Numbered from the stretch's first letter, positions 47,163 through 57,862 are shown. The stretch is 64,000 bases of DNA from Nannobrachium achirus (GCA_963921795.1 OY997651.1:53068018-53132017); one strand, 5' to 3'. Translations and numbers: made by a program. The notes: generated from the letters alone by a model not told the origin.

Positions 47163-47873
47163 TTGCGACCGTCAGGGAGCAGTTTACTATGAAAACCTCC
47201 ACTGGCCGTCCGTCGGTCACACGTCACACGTCACACCTTTGCCCTGCTCATATCTCCGCATCAGTATATAGGGCTTGTTTGTTTATTGTATGACATCACG
47301 CCACATCATCAGCTGTGGACTCTGTGATGTCATCGTATCGCATCAGTATATAGGGCTTGTTTGTTTATTGTATGACATCACGCCACATCATCAGCTGTGG
47401 ACTCTGTGATGTCATCGTATCTCCATATATGGCCATCTCCGTATATGGAGATATAAGTCGTCCATGCCCAAGTATGGGCTGGTGAGGTCAGACTGTGTGA
47501 TGCGTAGGTTATCTCCATATATGGAGATTCAACATTCCAGGCAATGCTCTCTTCCCTGGTGAGAATTGCCCCTTTATATAGGGCTTGTTTGTGTATTGTA
47601 TGACATCACGCCACATCATCAGCTGTGGACTCTGTGATGTCATCGTATCTCCATATATGGCCATCTCCGTATATGGAGATATAAGTCGTCCATGCCCAAG
47701 TATGGGCTGGTGAGGTCAGACTTTGTGTGATGCGTAGGTTATCTCCATATATGGAGATTCAACATTCCAGGTGTAACTATGGCTACCCGTATGACGTGAG
47801 AGGTGGAGGTTGTGATATTTGTGGAGATAAGCGACCAACGGTCGCTTATCTCCCGATTAGGGAGTCTTACTGG
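47163..47873 (+). mobile_element. Helitron-like insertion in unit 4 (711 bp)
   Basis: Units 1-3 read CTGTATTATATAGTATATC; unit 4 reads CTGTATTA, then TTGCGACCGTC...TTACTGG, then TATAGTATATC: precise insertion between A and T without duplication. The 3' end has a perfect 13 bp stem-loop (GAGATAAGCGACC / GGTCGCTTATCTC) about 20 bp before CTGG. The interior holds two direct repeats (GCATCAGTATATAGGGCTTG at 47260 and 47340; CATCTCCGTATATGGAGATA twice, 47423 and 47663). Non-coding. Confidence 0.65.
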
Positions 47874-48250
47874 TATAGTATATCTTTTATTTATTTTCTC
47901 CCATTTCGCTCATCTCCGACTTCCCGTCTTCTCCTGTCATGGCCATCCTGTCATGGCCATGGGTCCTGTCAGATCGTGTATAAAGACAGATTTAGACAGA
48001 TACACGTTCAGATATAGGCCTACCATCATTACATGAGCAAACCAAATCGTTAGTAACCTGTCCATATTGTCCATTCATTGAAAACTAAGGACTGCCCACG
48101 TAAACACGACCGTAAAATTACTTATTTGGAATGTCCCATGGTGTTTAACTGTACTCGCACTAGTCTGTACTACAGTATTGACTATACTTGTACTGGTGTC
48201 CATTTTTGTCTAATAAAATATTCATTCATTCAATCAATCAATCAATATCT

Positions 48251-48472
48251 TTAGTATACACTTGCCATCGTTAAACAGACTTGCACAAGTGATGCACGGC
48301 TTTGGTTTCGCATCTTCTTCCTGAAGTTTCTTTTTCTTTGCCAGGAGTTGGTTATTCTTTTTCCAGGCATCTCTGAGTTTTGCCTATTTCTCTCCTCTCT
48401 TCCTCCAGTTTTACGTTTAGGCCTATAATCCAATGTATAGTATAGCACCAACATATCGGAGACTTTTATCAT
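48251..48472 (-). CDS. Coiled-coil-like exon candidate, unit 4
   Basis: Copy of 35382-35603, with the unit 1 variant GTTGGTT. Confidence 0.3.
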   Translation of the reverse strand: MIKVSDMLVLYYTLDYRPKRKTGGREERNRQNSEMPGKRITNSWQRKRNFRKKMRNQSRASLVQVCLTMASVY

Positions 48473-49032
48473 TTGCTTATTACAGGTGCAATCATATCAT
48501 ATGTGTCCTAGCTTTTTGAGCGGTGGTCACACCGTCTCCATAGCGTGGCCGTGTGTGTATCCGTCTATGTATGTGGGTCCGTATGTAGCCTAAGTACCCC
48601 TGGTGACCAGAGAGGTGCTGTTGAGTCTAGTCTGCCCTGAGCATCAACTGCAATACCAGTGGTGGCCTGAGTGACATGGATGGATGGATGGCTCTCTCTC
48701 TCACACGCAAGCAAGCACCCCCCCCCCCCCCCCCCAAATTATATATATATATATATATATTTTTTTATATTTTTTATTATAATTATTATTATTATTATAT
48801 ATTTGTGCGCAGCCTCCACGACCACCGCTCAGTTCACACGGGTGTGATTTTTTTTGTTAAGGCTGCCTTGTGAAACCAACCCACGGTACTGCCAAATAAA
48901 GGAACTTTACAACGAGCGAAAGCAAGCCGGCATGATGGGTTCAGTCACATCTTATATAAGACCATAGAAAGAACTCTTTGGATAATTTTGTGGGTGGCTC
49001 TTAAAAGAGCCGTTTGGTTTGAATTTGCCTTC

Positions 49033-49257
49033 TCAGGGCCTAAAGAACTCAGCGTGCTCCCAGTCGATGTAGAAAGGTTCCCTAGGGCCACTTGCGTTCA
49101 TTTTTCGATGATTTCGATAAAGCACCTCGTTGTCCCGTATCAGTTTTTTCATGCCTTCATACAGATTAAGGAGACCTGGAATCCCACGGATCCCTCCTGG
49201 GCGGTCAGCGAGGCGTTGCCAAATTCTCTCCATTCTAGTCCACACCTTGTAGAACAC
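49033..49257 (-). CDS. Unrecognised open frame, unit 4
   Basis: Copy of 36169-36393. Confidence 0.3.
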   Translation of the reverse strand: MFYKVWTRMERIWQRLADRPGGIRGIPGLLNLYEGMKKLIRDNEVLYRNHRKMNASGPREPFYIDWEHAEFFRP

Positions 49258-49926
49258 GGAGGATAGCTTTCTCCATGCCGTCCATGGTTCCTGCTGGATG
49301 CCTCATACGATCAGCTGCTGCCTTTTATATCATATTACTTACATTTAACAGGCGTAACTCTTCATTAATCTTTTCGCCTTCAGGCGAGGTGGCTCCGGGT
49401 ATTTTTCATGGAGATGTCATCTTTACTGTTTACACAAAGCGATGGCGAGCGCAACGCTGCTGCCACCTCACATCATGACGTCACATTCTATTGTGTCCTC
49501 TCCATGCTGTCACTGGCCTGAGTGGCCTCACCAGAGCCGTCTCTTCTCCCCTCTGTTAGGCTGTCTTCTTAGGCGACAGGCACCAAGCAGTCTGCAGTGC
49601 CAGCAGGCACCAAGCTCTTGGCCATCTTCCTTTGCCGCTGCCATTTCCTCTTCTGGGTCCTCCATATCGTCGGCCAGGGCTGTGTTACAAAATATAGTGG
49701 AATCATGTTACATACGTTTATTGCAAAAATATTCAGATCTAGAGACATACAAGGGATCCTGATCCTAAGTAATCTTAAGGCCTGTCCATACTTTGACCGA
49801 AACCGCCGTTTTCGGTCAAAAGGTCCTTTTCAACTATAAAATGTAATTCCTCGAAAGTTCTGGAATGCTTTTTCTCCGAACAATAGTTCTGAAATTTGCA
49901 CTACGAGATGTTGTCACTCGCCGAAA

Positions 49927-50493
49927 TCATGTTCGGTGAAACGGCAAACGTGATTGGTCGGTTGGATCCCCCCCCCCAGCTATTGTACATGGAAAGGCTG
50001 GTGACGCGAGGCTACTGTACATTTTAGCTTTTATCTTTGCTTTGCGACCCGCGAAAACTACTATACTGTGTGTCGGTGCATGCTCAATGAGCGGCGCGAC
50101 ACGACGCAGAAGGACGAGAAGGTCGTCAAAACGACTGGCAGTCATTCTCATTATTTCAAAATGTGTCTCCTCGTCCATGCCCCTCTCATCCCCTGAACGA
50201 GAGTCTGATTAGCGGGCGGACATACCACCGAAGGCTAGATGTGCTCGCCTCAACCGCACAAAGCAGGGCAAAATCCATCCAAAATCAACCTCCTCTGCCT
50301 CCGCTAACATTTCCTCCTCCATAACATAAACTCCACAATACGTGCCACCGCCTCCAACTTCCAACGTGCCAAACCTATAGCTCAAAGTTGCAACAACAAA
50401 ACACGACGTTCCTTCTGCTCCTACACAAACTGCTGCCTCTGTCCAGTGTCCTGTGCATACAAAGCCGCTGTTAGCTGCTAACCAGTGTTTCAT
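49927..50493 (-). pseudogene. Harbinger transposase N-terminal fragment, unit 4
   Basis: Copy of 37050-37628. Confidence 0.55.
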
Positions 50494-50769
50494 GTTATAT
50501 AATGTTATATAAAGTGAAGGGATTTTTATTAAAGTACATGTTACTTACGCCTCTGGAGGACTTGCCACATGGTCGCCATGATCGTCGTGAATGCCATGCC
50601 TGTGTACACTGGAGTGCTGCTGTCATGTACGTCCGGGTGGTCGGTGGGAACTGGTGCACGATACTGAAACGTTCCGGGTAGCGATTTTCTAAATTCTAGG
50701 AGAGCTAAGGCAAGGAGCGCTCGTTTTCACCAGCGTCGGCAGGTTAGCTACTCAGCGTCTGTTTTACTG

Positions 50770-50803
50770 AGGTTAAGGTTAGGGTTAGGGTTAGGGTTAG
50801 GGT
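50770..50803 (+). repeat. Short interstitial telomere-like repeat
   Basis: GGTTAAGG followed by four TTAGGG copies, about 100 bp outside the right end of the tandem array. Vertebrate telomere unit, plus-strand TTAGGG orientation. Confidence 0.85.
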
Positions 50804-51151
50804 TCCGGCGAGTAGTAAAATGAACATTACATAAAGCAATGTAAATACACCGGATTTAGCAAGATGCTTATAATAATGTTACCGGACATACTTTATTAGA
50901 AGACAATTTGGTTCAACTTCTGTTGTTTTTACATGTGCTATAATAGATAAAGATGAGCAGATGAATACACATTTAATTTAAAGGAGCTATAGCTATAACT
51001 CTATGAGCTATAGGCCATTATAGTCAACCTTTTCTTGAAAAATCGACACTAAAATAAAAACAATGTTTCGAAAATATTTTATAAAATAACATTAAAACAT
51101 ATTTTTTAATTTAATTTCATGTAATCTACACTGTAAAACCCTCGATGTAAT

Positions 51152-51420
51152 TTAAACTGGATAGTAAAAAAGCGAACGGGTCGATTTGGTTACCTTTGTA
51201 CACTCTTTCAAAGCTGGGGACCCCAAAGCCCCAATACAAGACAAACTACAAACAACAAACCTAGATGTGCTCGCCTCGTCCTCAGCCGCACATAGCAGGG
51301 CAAAATCCTCCTCCTCCTCTGCCTCCACTAACATTTCATCCTCGTCTTCCTCCTCCATAGCCTAACCCCCACAATACGTGCCACCGCTTCCAACTTCCAA
51401 CGTGCCAACCCTCCGAACAG
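51152..51420 (-). pseudogene. Diverged copy of the array's Harbinger-like fragment
   Basis: Minus-strand acidic frame EEEDEDEMLVEAEEEEDF and the plus-strand block ACAATACGTGCCACCGC with TCCAACTTCCAACGTGCCAA match 31265-31410 of the units, with small insertions and deletions. It is an older paralogous piece beside the array. Confidence 0.6.
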
Positions 51421-51477
51421 GAGCGAAGTATGAACATCCGATGCTTTTTTTTCGGAAAAGATAAAAAATAAAAAAGT

Positions 51478-51843
51478 TTATTTTTCAAAAAAAAAAGTTT
51501 GGTTCTGTCGAAGTATGGAGATGCCTTTACCTTCGTCCAAGAAGGACTGACATTTCTCACATGTTGACCTCGTTTTCTTCCACTCCCTGGCGTCTCTTTC
51601 CACCATTGTTTTATTTTTTATTTTTATCCTGGTTAGTTGTCCTGCCAGTAGGTTGTTCCTTTTCTTTGCCGTGTTATGATAATTCATAACCTCCTTCGCC
51701 AATCCGTGCATGTCCTTCATCACCTCCTCCCTCGTGACATGTTTGTCCGTGCAGTCATACTGTAAAACCGTCGCAAACATCCGTGTAGACATGGATAACA
51801 TTTTGGCATTATTGTTCTTAATTATGAACATATTTGAAATCAA
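51478..51843 (-). CDS. Hypothetical coiled-coil protein segment
   Basis: A 121-codon open frame, rich in K, E and L, reading VTREEVMKDMHGLAKEVMNY then KKRNNLLAGQLTRIKIKNKT and STCEKCQSFLDEGKG. The last part resembles the coiled-coil-like exon of the array units (CITCASLFNDGKC). It may be an exon of a diverged relative of the array gene. No BEN or other domain is visible here. Confidence 0.35.
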   Translation of the reverse strand: MISNMFIIKNNNAKMLSMSTRMFATVLQYDCTDKHVTREEVMKDMHGLAKEVMNYHNTAKKRNNLLAGQLTRIKIKNKTMVERDAREWKKTRSTCEKCQSFLDEGKGISILRQNQTFFFEK

Positions 51844-51849
51844 CTTTTG

Positions 51850-52860
51850 GTACTGCAGGGTTTAAAACAGATATTCATTATTGATAACTTCCTGCATATC
51901 AAGACTAACTGCACTAGAACTAATTGTATTTATTTATAGAATGCTGTGAAATGTTAGGGCCTAATCACTCTCATTCAAACATAAATGTTTAAACATTACA
52001 TATTTTAAGTAAACATTACATATTTTAAGTAAATGGTATAAGACTAGCCTACCTATTGTGAAAATGTTCAGTTTCCAATAACAAATCATAAATCATAAAC
52101 CCTTCTGCAGTTAATTACAACTTTAGAAATTTGCTGCAAAATCTAAGACAGAACCCAAAAATAATCATATTTTAATTGGGGTTATGCATTCTATGTTAGT
52201 CAATTGTTAAGTCAATTAAAGGTATATTCAGTGTATTCAGTCAACATTATAATGGTGTAAAAAATCTATAAAAAACTAAACATTTCCACGCTGTAAGGCC
52301 AGTAAGGGACAAGATGACCCCAGGCCTCTTTCATTATCACTGAATACACCTTTGTATCACATTTGTATTCATGCTTTCATCATAGGATACATTTCTATAT
52401 AGAACCAGTCTGTAGATTCTGTTCTGTTTACAGCTATTGCATTGTAATGCAGAAATAAATTACAGTCCTTAAAGTTACAATATGTGTTTGTTAAGAATGT
52501 TTTTATTTTTATTTTATTGTAGACATGTTTTTTTATTAAAAAAAATAATTATAAACAGGTTTCATGTCCATTTCTCATGTTGGCAATGAAGATATCATTT
52601 CCTTTATCAGTGAAATGTACCCCGTCAGAACCCAAATTTGTTTCATCCTGGCTGTGAATGTTATTATGAAGGATAATTGTACCATTGAGGTGCCCCATGA
52701 ATGCAGTCATCTCCCTGTTTTTTATTTTTTATTTTATTTTATAATTTTTATCCCACGATTTTGCAACCCATTTTTTCACGCAGTGCCAATTGCCTATGTA
52801 ATCCTGGGCTCTGCTCTCCCTCTGCCGCGCCTGGGGAGACAACGGACTGACCTCATGCTT
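51850..52860. other. Non-coding stretch
   Basis: AT-rich; a 19 bp tandem (ACATTACATATTTTAAGTAA twice near 51993-52030). No exon was supported. Confidence 0.4.
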
Positions 52861-52879
52861 CCTTCAATGCATGAGTAGT

Positions 52880-53246
52880 CCAAGTTGTTTCTTTTCACCT
52901 GACAGTGGGGATTTCCCCGGGATGGACGTAGCGCATGGAAGGAACACGTTATAACCAGTTCCTTTCCCCTCCATCAAGCGCCCCGGCTGGCCAGGGGGAG
53001 GCATTATTGAGACCAGGCTTACTGCATGTTTTTGTGAGGGTATCAACCCTAGGAGACACGGGGAGAACATGCAAACTCCACACAGAAAGGCCCTATAGCC
53101 GACCCCACCTAGGGTGTGGGCGCTGATGACGCGGAGGGAGAAACACGCCCCCAGCACCCACAGCGTCCCCCAGCGGGAATCGAACCCAGGACCTTCTAGC
53201 TGTGAGGCGAAGCGCTAACCACTGCGCCAAGGCCATCGTGTGTTTG
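52880..53246 (-). mobile_element. tRNA-derived SINE
   Basis: On the minus strand the head reads GGCGCAGTGGTTAGCGCTTC (A-box-like TGGTTAGCGC), then GGTTCGATTCCCGC (B box), as in tRNA-derived fish SINEs. A conserved body follows (TGTGTGGAGTTTGCATGTTC, TCTCCCCGTGTCTC). A complete tRNA cloverleaf is not present. The tail end near 52880 is approximate. Confidence 0.7.
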
Positions 53247-53416
53247 TCGAGGTTGCGGCAACAGAAAAAGACGCGCTCCGCCAATCATAGTAAACCACAC
53301 ACACGGGACATCAAGATCGAGTCCAGACTCCAGACGGAGCCTTTATACCATAACGTAACCATAACACATTAACATGAACGTGCACATGAAGTAATACTGC
53401 CCTGTCCCTGTGATTG

Positions 53417-54062
53417 CCAGACCCAGGGGGTCGGCCTACAAAAGGCTTTGTCGGTCTGTCGGTCTGTCGGTCGGTCGGTCGGTCCCTCTTTTCCTCAGTG
53501 TGCCTGTGTTTGCCTCTGACTGCTCATCTGCCCCTCCCTTCCCTTGCTCGGCTGATTGCCTTGAGTGCCGTCACCTGTACAGGACCAGCTGAGTTGAGTT
53601 GGCTGACGAGCTGCTGACACTATAAATTCCTCAGCCCATCTACAAGCTCAGAAACATTTCCAGCTGCTCAGCCTATACAATCCTGTGTGTTCATGTGTTA
53701 GTTCAGTGCCATACTAGTGAAAACAGCCGATCTACAAGCTCTTGCTATTAAGTGTTGTCCTGTTTTAGTCCTCTGTCTGTCTGACTGTCACTGTCCTGTC
53801 TCTGTCCTCTGTCTGTCTATCACCCCCCCCCTTCCCCATGGATCAACACCTTATCGTGGTGGGGAGGTTTGCGTGCCTTAAGGATCCCACGAGCTATACC
53901 AGCTGGAGTCTTGCACTCCTGCCAGCGTCACGCTTGCCGGACAGGTCAAAGGAGAGAGGCCAGACTAAGATTGATCCACCCCCCCCCCCCCCCCCCCCCC
54001 CCCCTTCCTTGCATTCTGATTTTCATTGCGGGTCTGGCAGAACCAGGTGACCTGGTCTAGTT
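53417..54062. mobile_element. Element with GGGTCTGGCA termini, composite
   Basis: Left TTGCCAGACCC at 53417 and right GGGTCTGGCAGAACCAGGTG then ACCTGGTCTAG to 54059 are inverted. The same terminal words bound 61822-62002. Inside are (GGTC)n at 53448-53485, two half hairpins, a CCTTATCGTGGTGGGGAGG block typical of a fish LINE 5' region (53840-53960) and a C run. Confidence 0.4.
53631..53741. repeat. Two half copies of the recurrent hairpin
   Basis: CCCATCTACAAGCTCA at 53636-53651 and TAGTGAAAACAGCCGATCTA with CAAGCTC at 53716-53742. Both are left arms only. Confidence 0.5.
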
Positions 54063-54260
54063 TTTATATGCAAACTGCTATTAAAGTATTCAATCAAAAG
54101 AACGAGAGATTTATCTGGGTGACTTACAGTGCGTGCGCCACAGTGCGTGCATGAACGTTTCTTTCTGACAACCACCTAAATATTGTCCAATTACCGTGAT
54201 AGCAGACGCAATTTATATCCGACACAAATTGATTAGAAGTTTTCCCGGCCGGGACCCAAA

Positions 54261-54336
54261 CTAGTGAAAACAGCAGATCTACAAGCTCACAACATGTCTC
54301 GACTGTGTGAGCTTGTAGATTGGCTATTTTCACTAG
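54261..54336. repeat. Recurrent palindromic hairpin with extended arms
   Basis: CTAGTGAAAACAGCAGATCT then ACAAGCTCACA, loop ACATGTCTCGACTG, and TGTGAGCTTGTAGATTGGCT then ATTTTCACTAG. Here the pairing extends outward to CTAGTG/CACTAG. Confidence 0.85.
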
Positions 54337-55187
54337 GCCTAGCCTACTTCTCATTATTCTTTTTATATGTAATTTCTTAGATGTGTTTGCTTGTTTGAAA
54401 AAATATGAATAGGCACATAATCATGCATAATCATGTATAGCCTAGGATATGCGGTGACCATATAGCCTAATCTTTTTATAGTCTTGAAATAAAAGATATT
54501 TTGACAGACAACACTATAGCCTGCATGTAGGCCTACTGACCACTGTTATTGCAATCGGGGTTATATTTCTTGCAAAAGTTTATAAAGACATCCATGGCGC
54601 GCCAGAGCGCGCAGCCACATAGGCGTGATGTTTAATTGATAGCATAAATAGAAAGGGAGATAGGTCCCGTCCCACTAACACATGTCATACAAGAAAATAA
54701 ATAGAGAGTTCACAGAAAACAAATTTGACTAAGAGTAATTGTTTGAGAAATGACCATGGGTCTGGGAATTGAAGCAGCTCGGGCGATCAACATTAACCTC
54801 CAACCCACCTTTACTCTATTGTTTTTTATTGCCTTTTGGTAGGCTGTCAGCCTATATTTTTCTTTATAGGCCTATATACCTACTGTTACATTTCATAATG
54901 AAATGTTTGGCTATTTATAGGATATGGTTAACCATGCGTGATCATTTGCATTTGTTGCGTTGCCTAATAGCCTAAAAACACTATTTCTGTTAGAAGCCGT
55001 TGTCATTGATTGTTCTTTAGATTCAGGAAACATCTATGAAGTGTCTTACTAGCTCAGAAATAAATCAAATAGTCTATGAAGTGTTTTGTAGCCTTATTCT
55101 ATATTAACCGCAATCTACTTGCGTTCTGGAGTCACCGAAATGTCGGGTTGATGCGCTGCCGTCTCCAAATCTCTCCATGTGTCCAAA

Positions 55188-55250
55188 ATAACAGATGTAT
55201 AAGCTGCATGTCGACACGCCATGACGCAATGCGTTGATATCTTGTAACTG
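55188..55250. repeat. Degenerate hairpin copy
   Basis: AAAATAACAGATGTATAAGC followed by GACGCAATGCGTTG; the right arm is lost next to the (GT)n run. Confidence 0.35.

Positions 55251-55253
<3 letters not shown>

Positions 55254-55326
<73 letters not shown>
55254..55326. repeat. (GT)n microsatellite
   Basis: Long uninterrupted GT run. Confidence 0.95.
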
Positions 55327-55328
<2 letters not shown>

Positions 55329-55946
55329 TGGGGCGCGCATTACGCATAGGGAGCAATACCGTCTATTCAATCATGGCATGGTCAAGTTGGTCATTATGAA
55401 GCGATTTAAACAAAACAACACATTTCTTCTCATTCCTTGGAAAGCACAGCATGACCAATGACTGTATTGTGTCCCTATTAAACCTGTAAATATTGAAACG
55501 TTGGCATTTGAAAATAGCCATCTATACCAGCTCTCCATGCAGTGTTGCGCTCCAAATGGAAATTCTCCGACATTGATTCTCAAAGCTCTGAGCTTTGCTT
55601 GCCTTTATATGAAACCATAATTGATATGATATAAATTATAACTATCATCTACAATTACTTGTTATAGAAAACGTTTGTAATCGGGTCTTTATTTGCTGTG
55701 CAATGAATTAATCAAACTGATTAATTCGCTAATCATCGCTAATCATTTCTTTGAATAGAATTGACACAAGGAGGAACTGACACTATCACTTCTGCTAATT
55801 ACAGTATATAGGTATTCTAGGTAGGCTATTATTATTAACTGAATGAGTGGTTGGTTTGATTTATTTGTAATTAAATTGAAGGCAAAAACAAGCATTAATT
55901 AATGTGCACCATTCCGAATCGCACAATAACGAAACCTGGCCTGCGG

Positions 55947-56615
55947 AGTTATTATAATGTAAATAAAGTGCTCATAGCTTCTTCTCAAACAGACTACACA
56001 AATAAAATAACTGGAGCACTTAGGTCTGCAGCAGGAATTATTAATTTACTAATTCCAGGGGTGATACTTTCAACCAATGTTTTCCGATGCAATACACGGC
56101 ATGCAGCAGCAGCAGTCCATAATCAAAGCGATCGGCTGTAAACCTGTAACATTAATGATCAGTCAATCAAATTGGATATTAAAATGATGCCCACAGTGTG
56201 TGTTTGGGAGGTCCGGTGCATCACATACAGTGACATACTGTAGCACTAGCAAGCCATGACAACACATGAGAAAGGCTTGTAAAGCATTTCCTCAATGAAC
56301 AGCCAAATGATTTCCAAATAGGGTCACATTAAAAAAACACAGTATCTAGACCATAGAATGACATGTGGAGTTATTAATCTATAAATAAAGTGTTCATGCG
56401 CGACATGCAGCAGCAGCAGCAGCAGTCCATAATCAAAGCGATCGGCTGTAAGCCTGTAACATTAATGATCAGTCAATCAAATTGGATATTAAAATGATTC
56501 TCACGCAATGAGAAAGGCTTGTACCGGTAAATAACATTTCCTCGTTGCAATGAAGAGCCAAATGATTTCTAAATAGGGTCACGTTAAAAAAAACAGTAAC
56601 TAGACCATAGAATGA
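55947..56615. repeat. Imperfect local tandem duplication
   Basis: The blocks 55947-56366 and 56369-56612 share GTAAATAAAGTG-like starts, CAGCAGTCCATAATCAAAGC, TTAATGATCAGTCAATCAAA, GAGAAAGGCTTGTA and CTAGACCATAGAATGACA. The second copy lacks about 120 bp and has a longer (CAG)n. No coding function was seen. Confidence 0.7.
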
Positions 56616-56639
56616 CAAAAGAACAAGCTGACAGATGTG

Positions 56640-57335
56640 TCAAAATCTATCAAAATCAAAAGTTATTTTGTATTTATTCCTTGGCTGGCTTCTGCGTCCA
56701 GGAACGCGGAAGAATGGCTGTCTGAGTGAGTGAGTGTCTGTTGATTCTGGAGGTGGGGGGGCTTGATTGCTGGTAATCCCGCAGCTGGTCCGTTTTCCAG
56801 CAAAGTCCAGGGAAACAACGATCGCGCCGCCGAGATTGGCCGTTTTGTCAGACGCGGGGGAGATTTGACTAGTCCGTTTTACAGCACATTTCAGGGAAAC
56901 AGGGACAACGATTGGCCCGCCAACCTCGACAGAGAAGTCACAGCAGGCGCCACCGTGCCCCCAGTCATCTCCCTGTTGATCCACGTGCTGGCTTTGTTCA
57001 GCACGGTTAGTTTCCTGGCATACCTCCACTTTGTTCTCACTACGATCCCGGAGAAGACGATCTGGGTGTTCGGGCAGGACTCTTGTAGCCAGGAAAGATC
57101 ACGCTTTATTCTGTGCAGCAGTGTTTTTCCTTTGATTTTGGGAAGGACGTGATTCCAGATCATCCCATCCTTTCCCTATCCATGAAATCTCTGCTGGAAG
57201 ACAGAGGTTTTTTGCCCAATGTGGTTTGGGCTCTTGGCCATGCTCTCGCCACCAGACTGGACCCCACAATCCAAATAGATTTATCTGTTAAGGCAATGTT
57301 GGTTGCAATTATTAGTAAAATGAACGTGATTTAAT
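56640..57335. other. Open frames of unknown meaning
   Basis: GC-richer than its surroundings, with overlapping open frames on both strands (plus 56763-57152 with a hydrophobic stretch VISLLIHVLALFSTVSFLAY; plus 57113-57334 reading DHPILSLSMKSLLEDRG; minus 57029-56640). I recognise none. It could be a degraded retroelement or exon pieces. Confidence 0.25.
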
Positions 57336-57576
57336 GTAATCTATAATTGAATTTCAATTCTTCTTTTTAAAATGTTAACCGGATCATAATAAACATTTGC
57401 ACACATTTTCATAACTTTTTAAAAATAGCAGATCTACAAGGCCCCTTCACCTTGGGCACTGGTAACTTCTCAGTCCCATTCAACTTGGTTGTTGGTTCGA
57501 TTGTCCATGTCCCGATCGTACACGTTCCAGAGTGACGGAGAGAATACTGCCCCACGCTGAACGGTCGTCCTCTGGA

Positions 57577-57656
57577 AGGTGGCCGATCTGCAAGCTCACA
57601 GTGCGGCGCGGAGACGCGGATGCGAGCTGCTATGAGCTTGAAGATCGGCCACTTTT
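57577..57656. repeat. Recurrent palindromic hairpin (GC-rich loop)
   Basis: GGTGGCCGATCTGCAAGCTC ... GAGCTTGAAGATCGGCCACTTT. A half copy lies just before it at 57418-57440 (TTAAAAATAGCAGATCTACA), preceded by CACACATTTTCATAACTT as in the MITE at 15914-16396. Confidence 0.7.
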
Positions 57657-57769
57657 GGCACGCTCTACAATATTCAGATGGATTATATTTAATTTAAGTA
57701 CGAAATACGAAGAACAGTGCAACAAGAATTAGGCCCAAGATGGCAACACCGCTGGCGTGCGTCAGGATC

Positions 57770-57862
57770 TGCCTAGGGTATATCAGGATCAAAGACAAAA
57801 TGCAGAAGAAAAACATGACGGGTTCCCAAGCATTGGCGTTGGGAGGAGGGTTGCCCGCAGCA
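57770..57862. repeat. Fragment related to the array's left flank
   Basis: GGGTTCCCAAGCATTGGCGT with GGGAGGAGGGTTG resembles 21930-21990 (GGGTTCCCAACCCAAG, ACAGCATTGGCGTGGACCGG, GAGGAGGGTTG), with a short deletion. It may be a decayed copy of the terminal exon of the F-box-like gene. Confidence 0.35.

Larger units (their letters stand above)
43899..50671. repeat. Tandem array unit 4 (6773 bp, with insertion)
   Basis: Fourth direct repeat; ends exactly at CTGAAACG, where the next unit would begin GGCATTTGCC but instead TTCCGGGTAGCG follows. It contains the 711 bp Helitron-like insertion. Its left part carries unit 2/3 variants (9 bp F-box deletion), most of the rest unit 1 variants (GAGCAGTTATG, GTTGGTTATTC), so it is a mosaic. 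An 18-20 bp deletion occurs near 46914. Confidence 0.95.

Noticed and set aside
53160-53246. Possible tRNA gene
   Set aside because: A and B boxes are present but no cloverleaf or acceptor stem; it continues into a SINE body.
57113-57334. Frame reading FGKDVIPDHPILSLSMKSLLEDRG as an enzyme fragment
   Set aside because: No family could be recognised and flanking frames are inconsistent; kept only as an unknown region.
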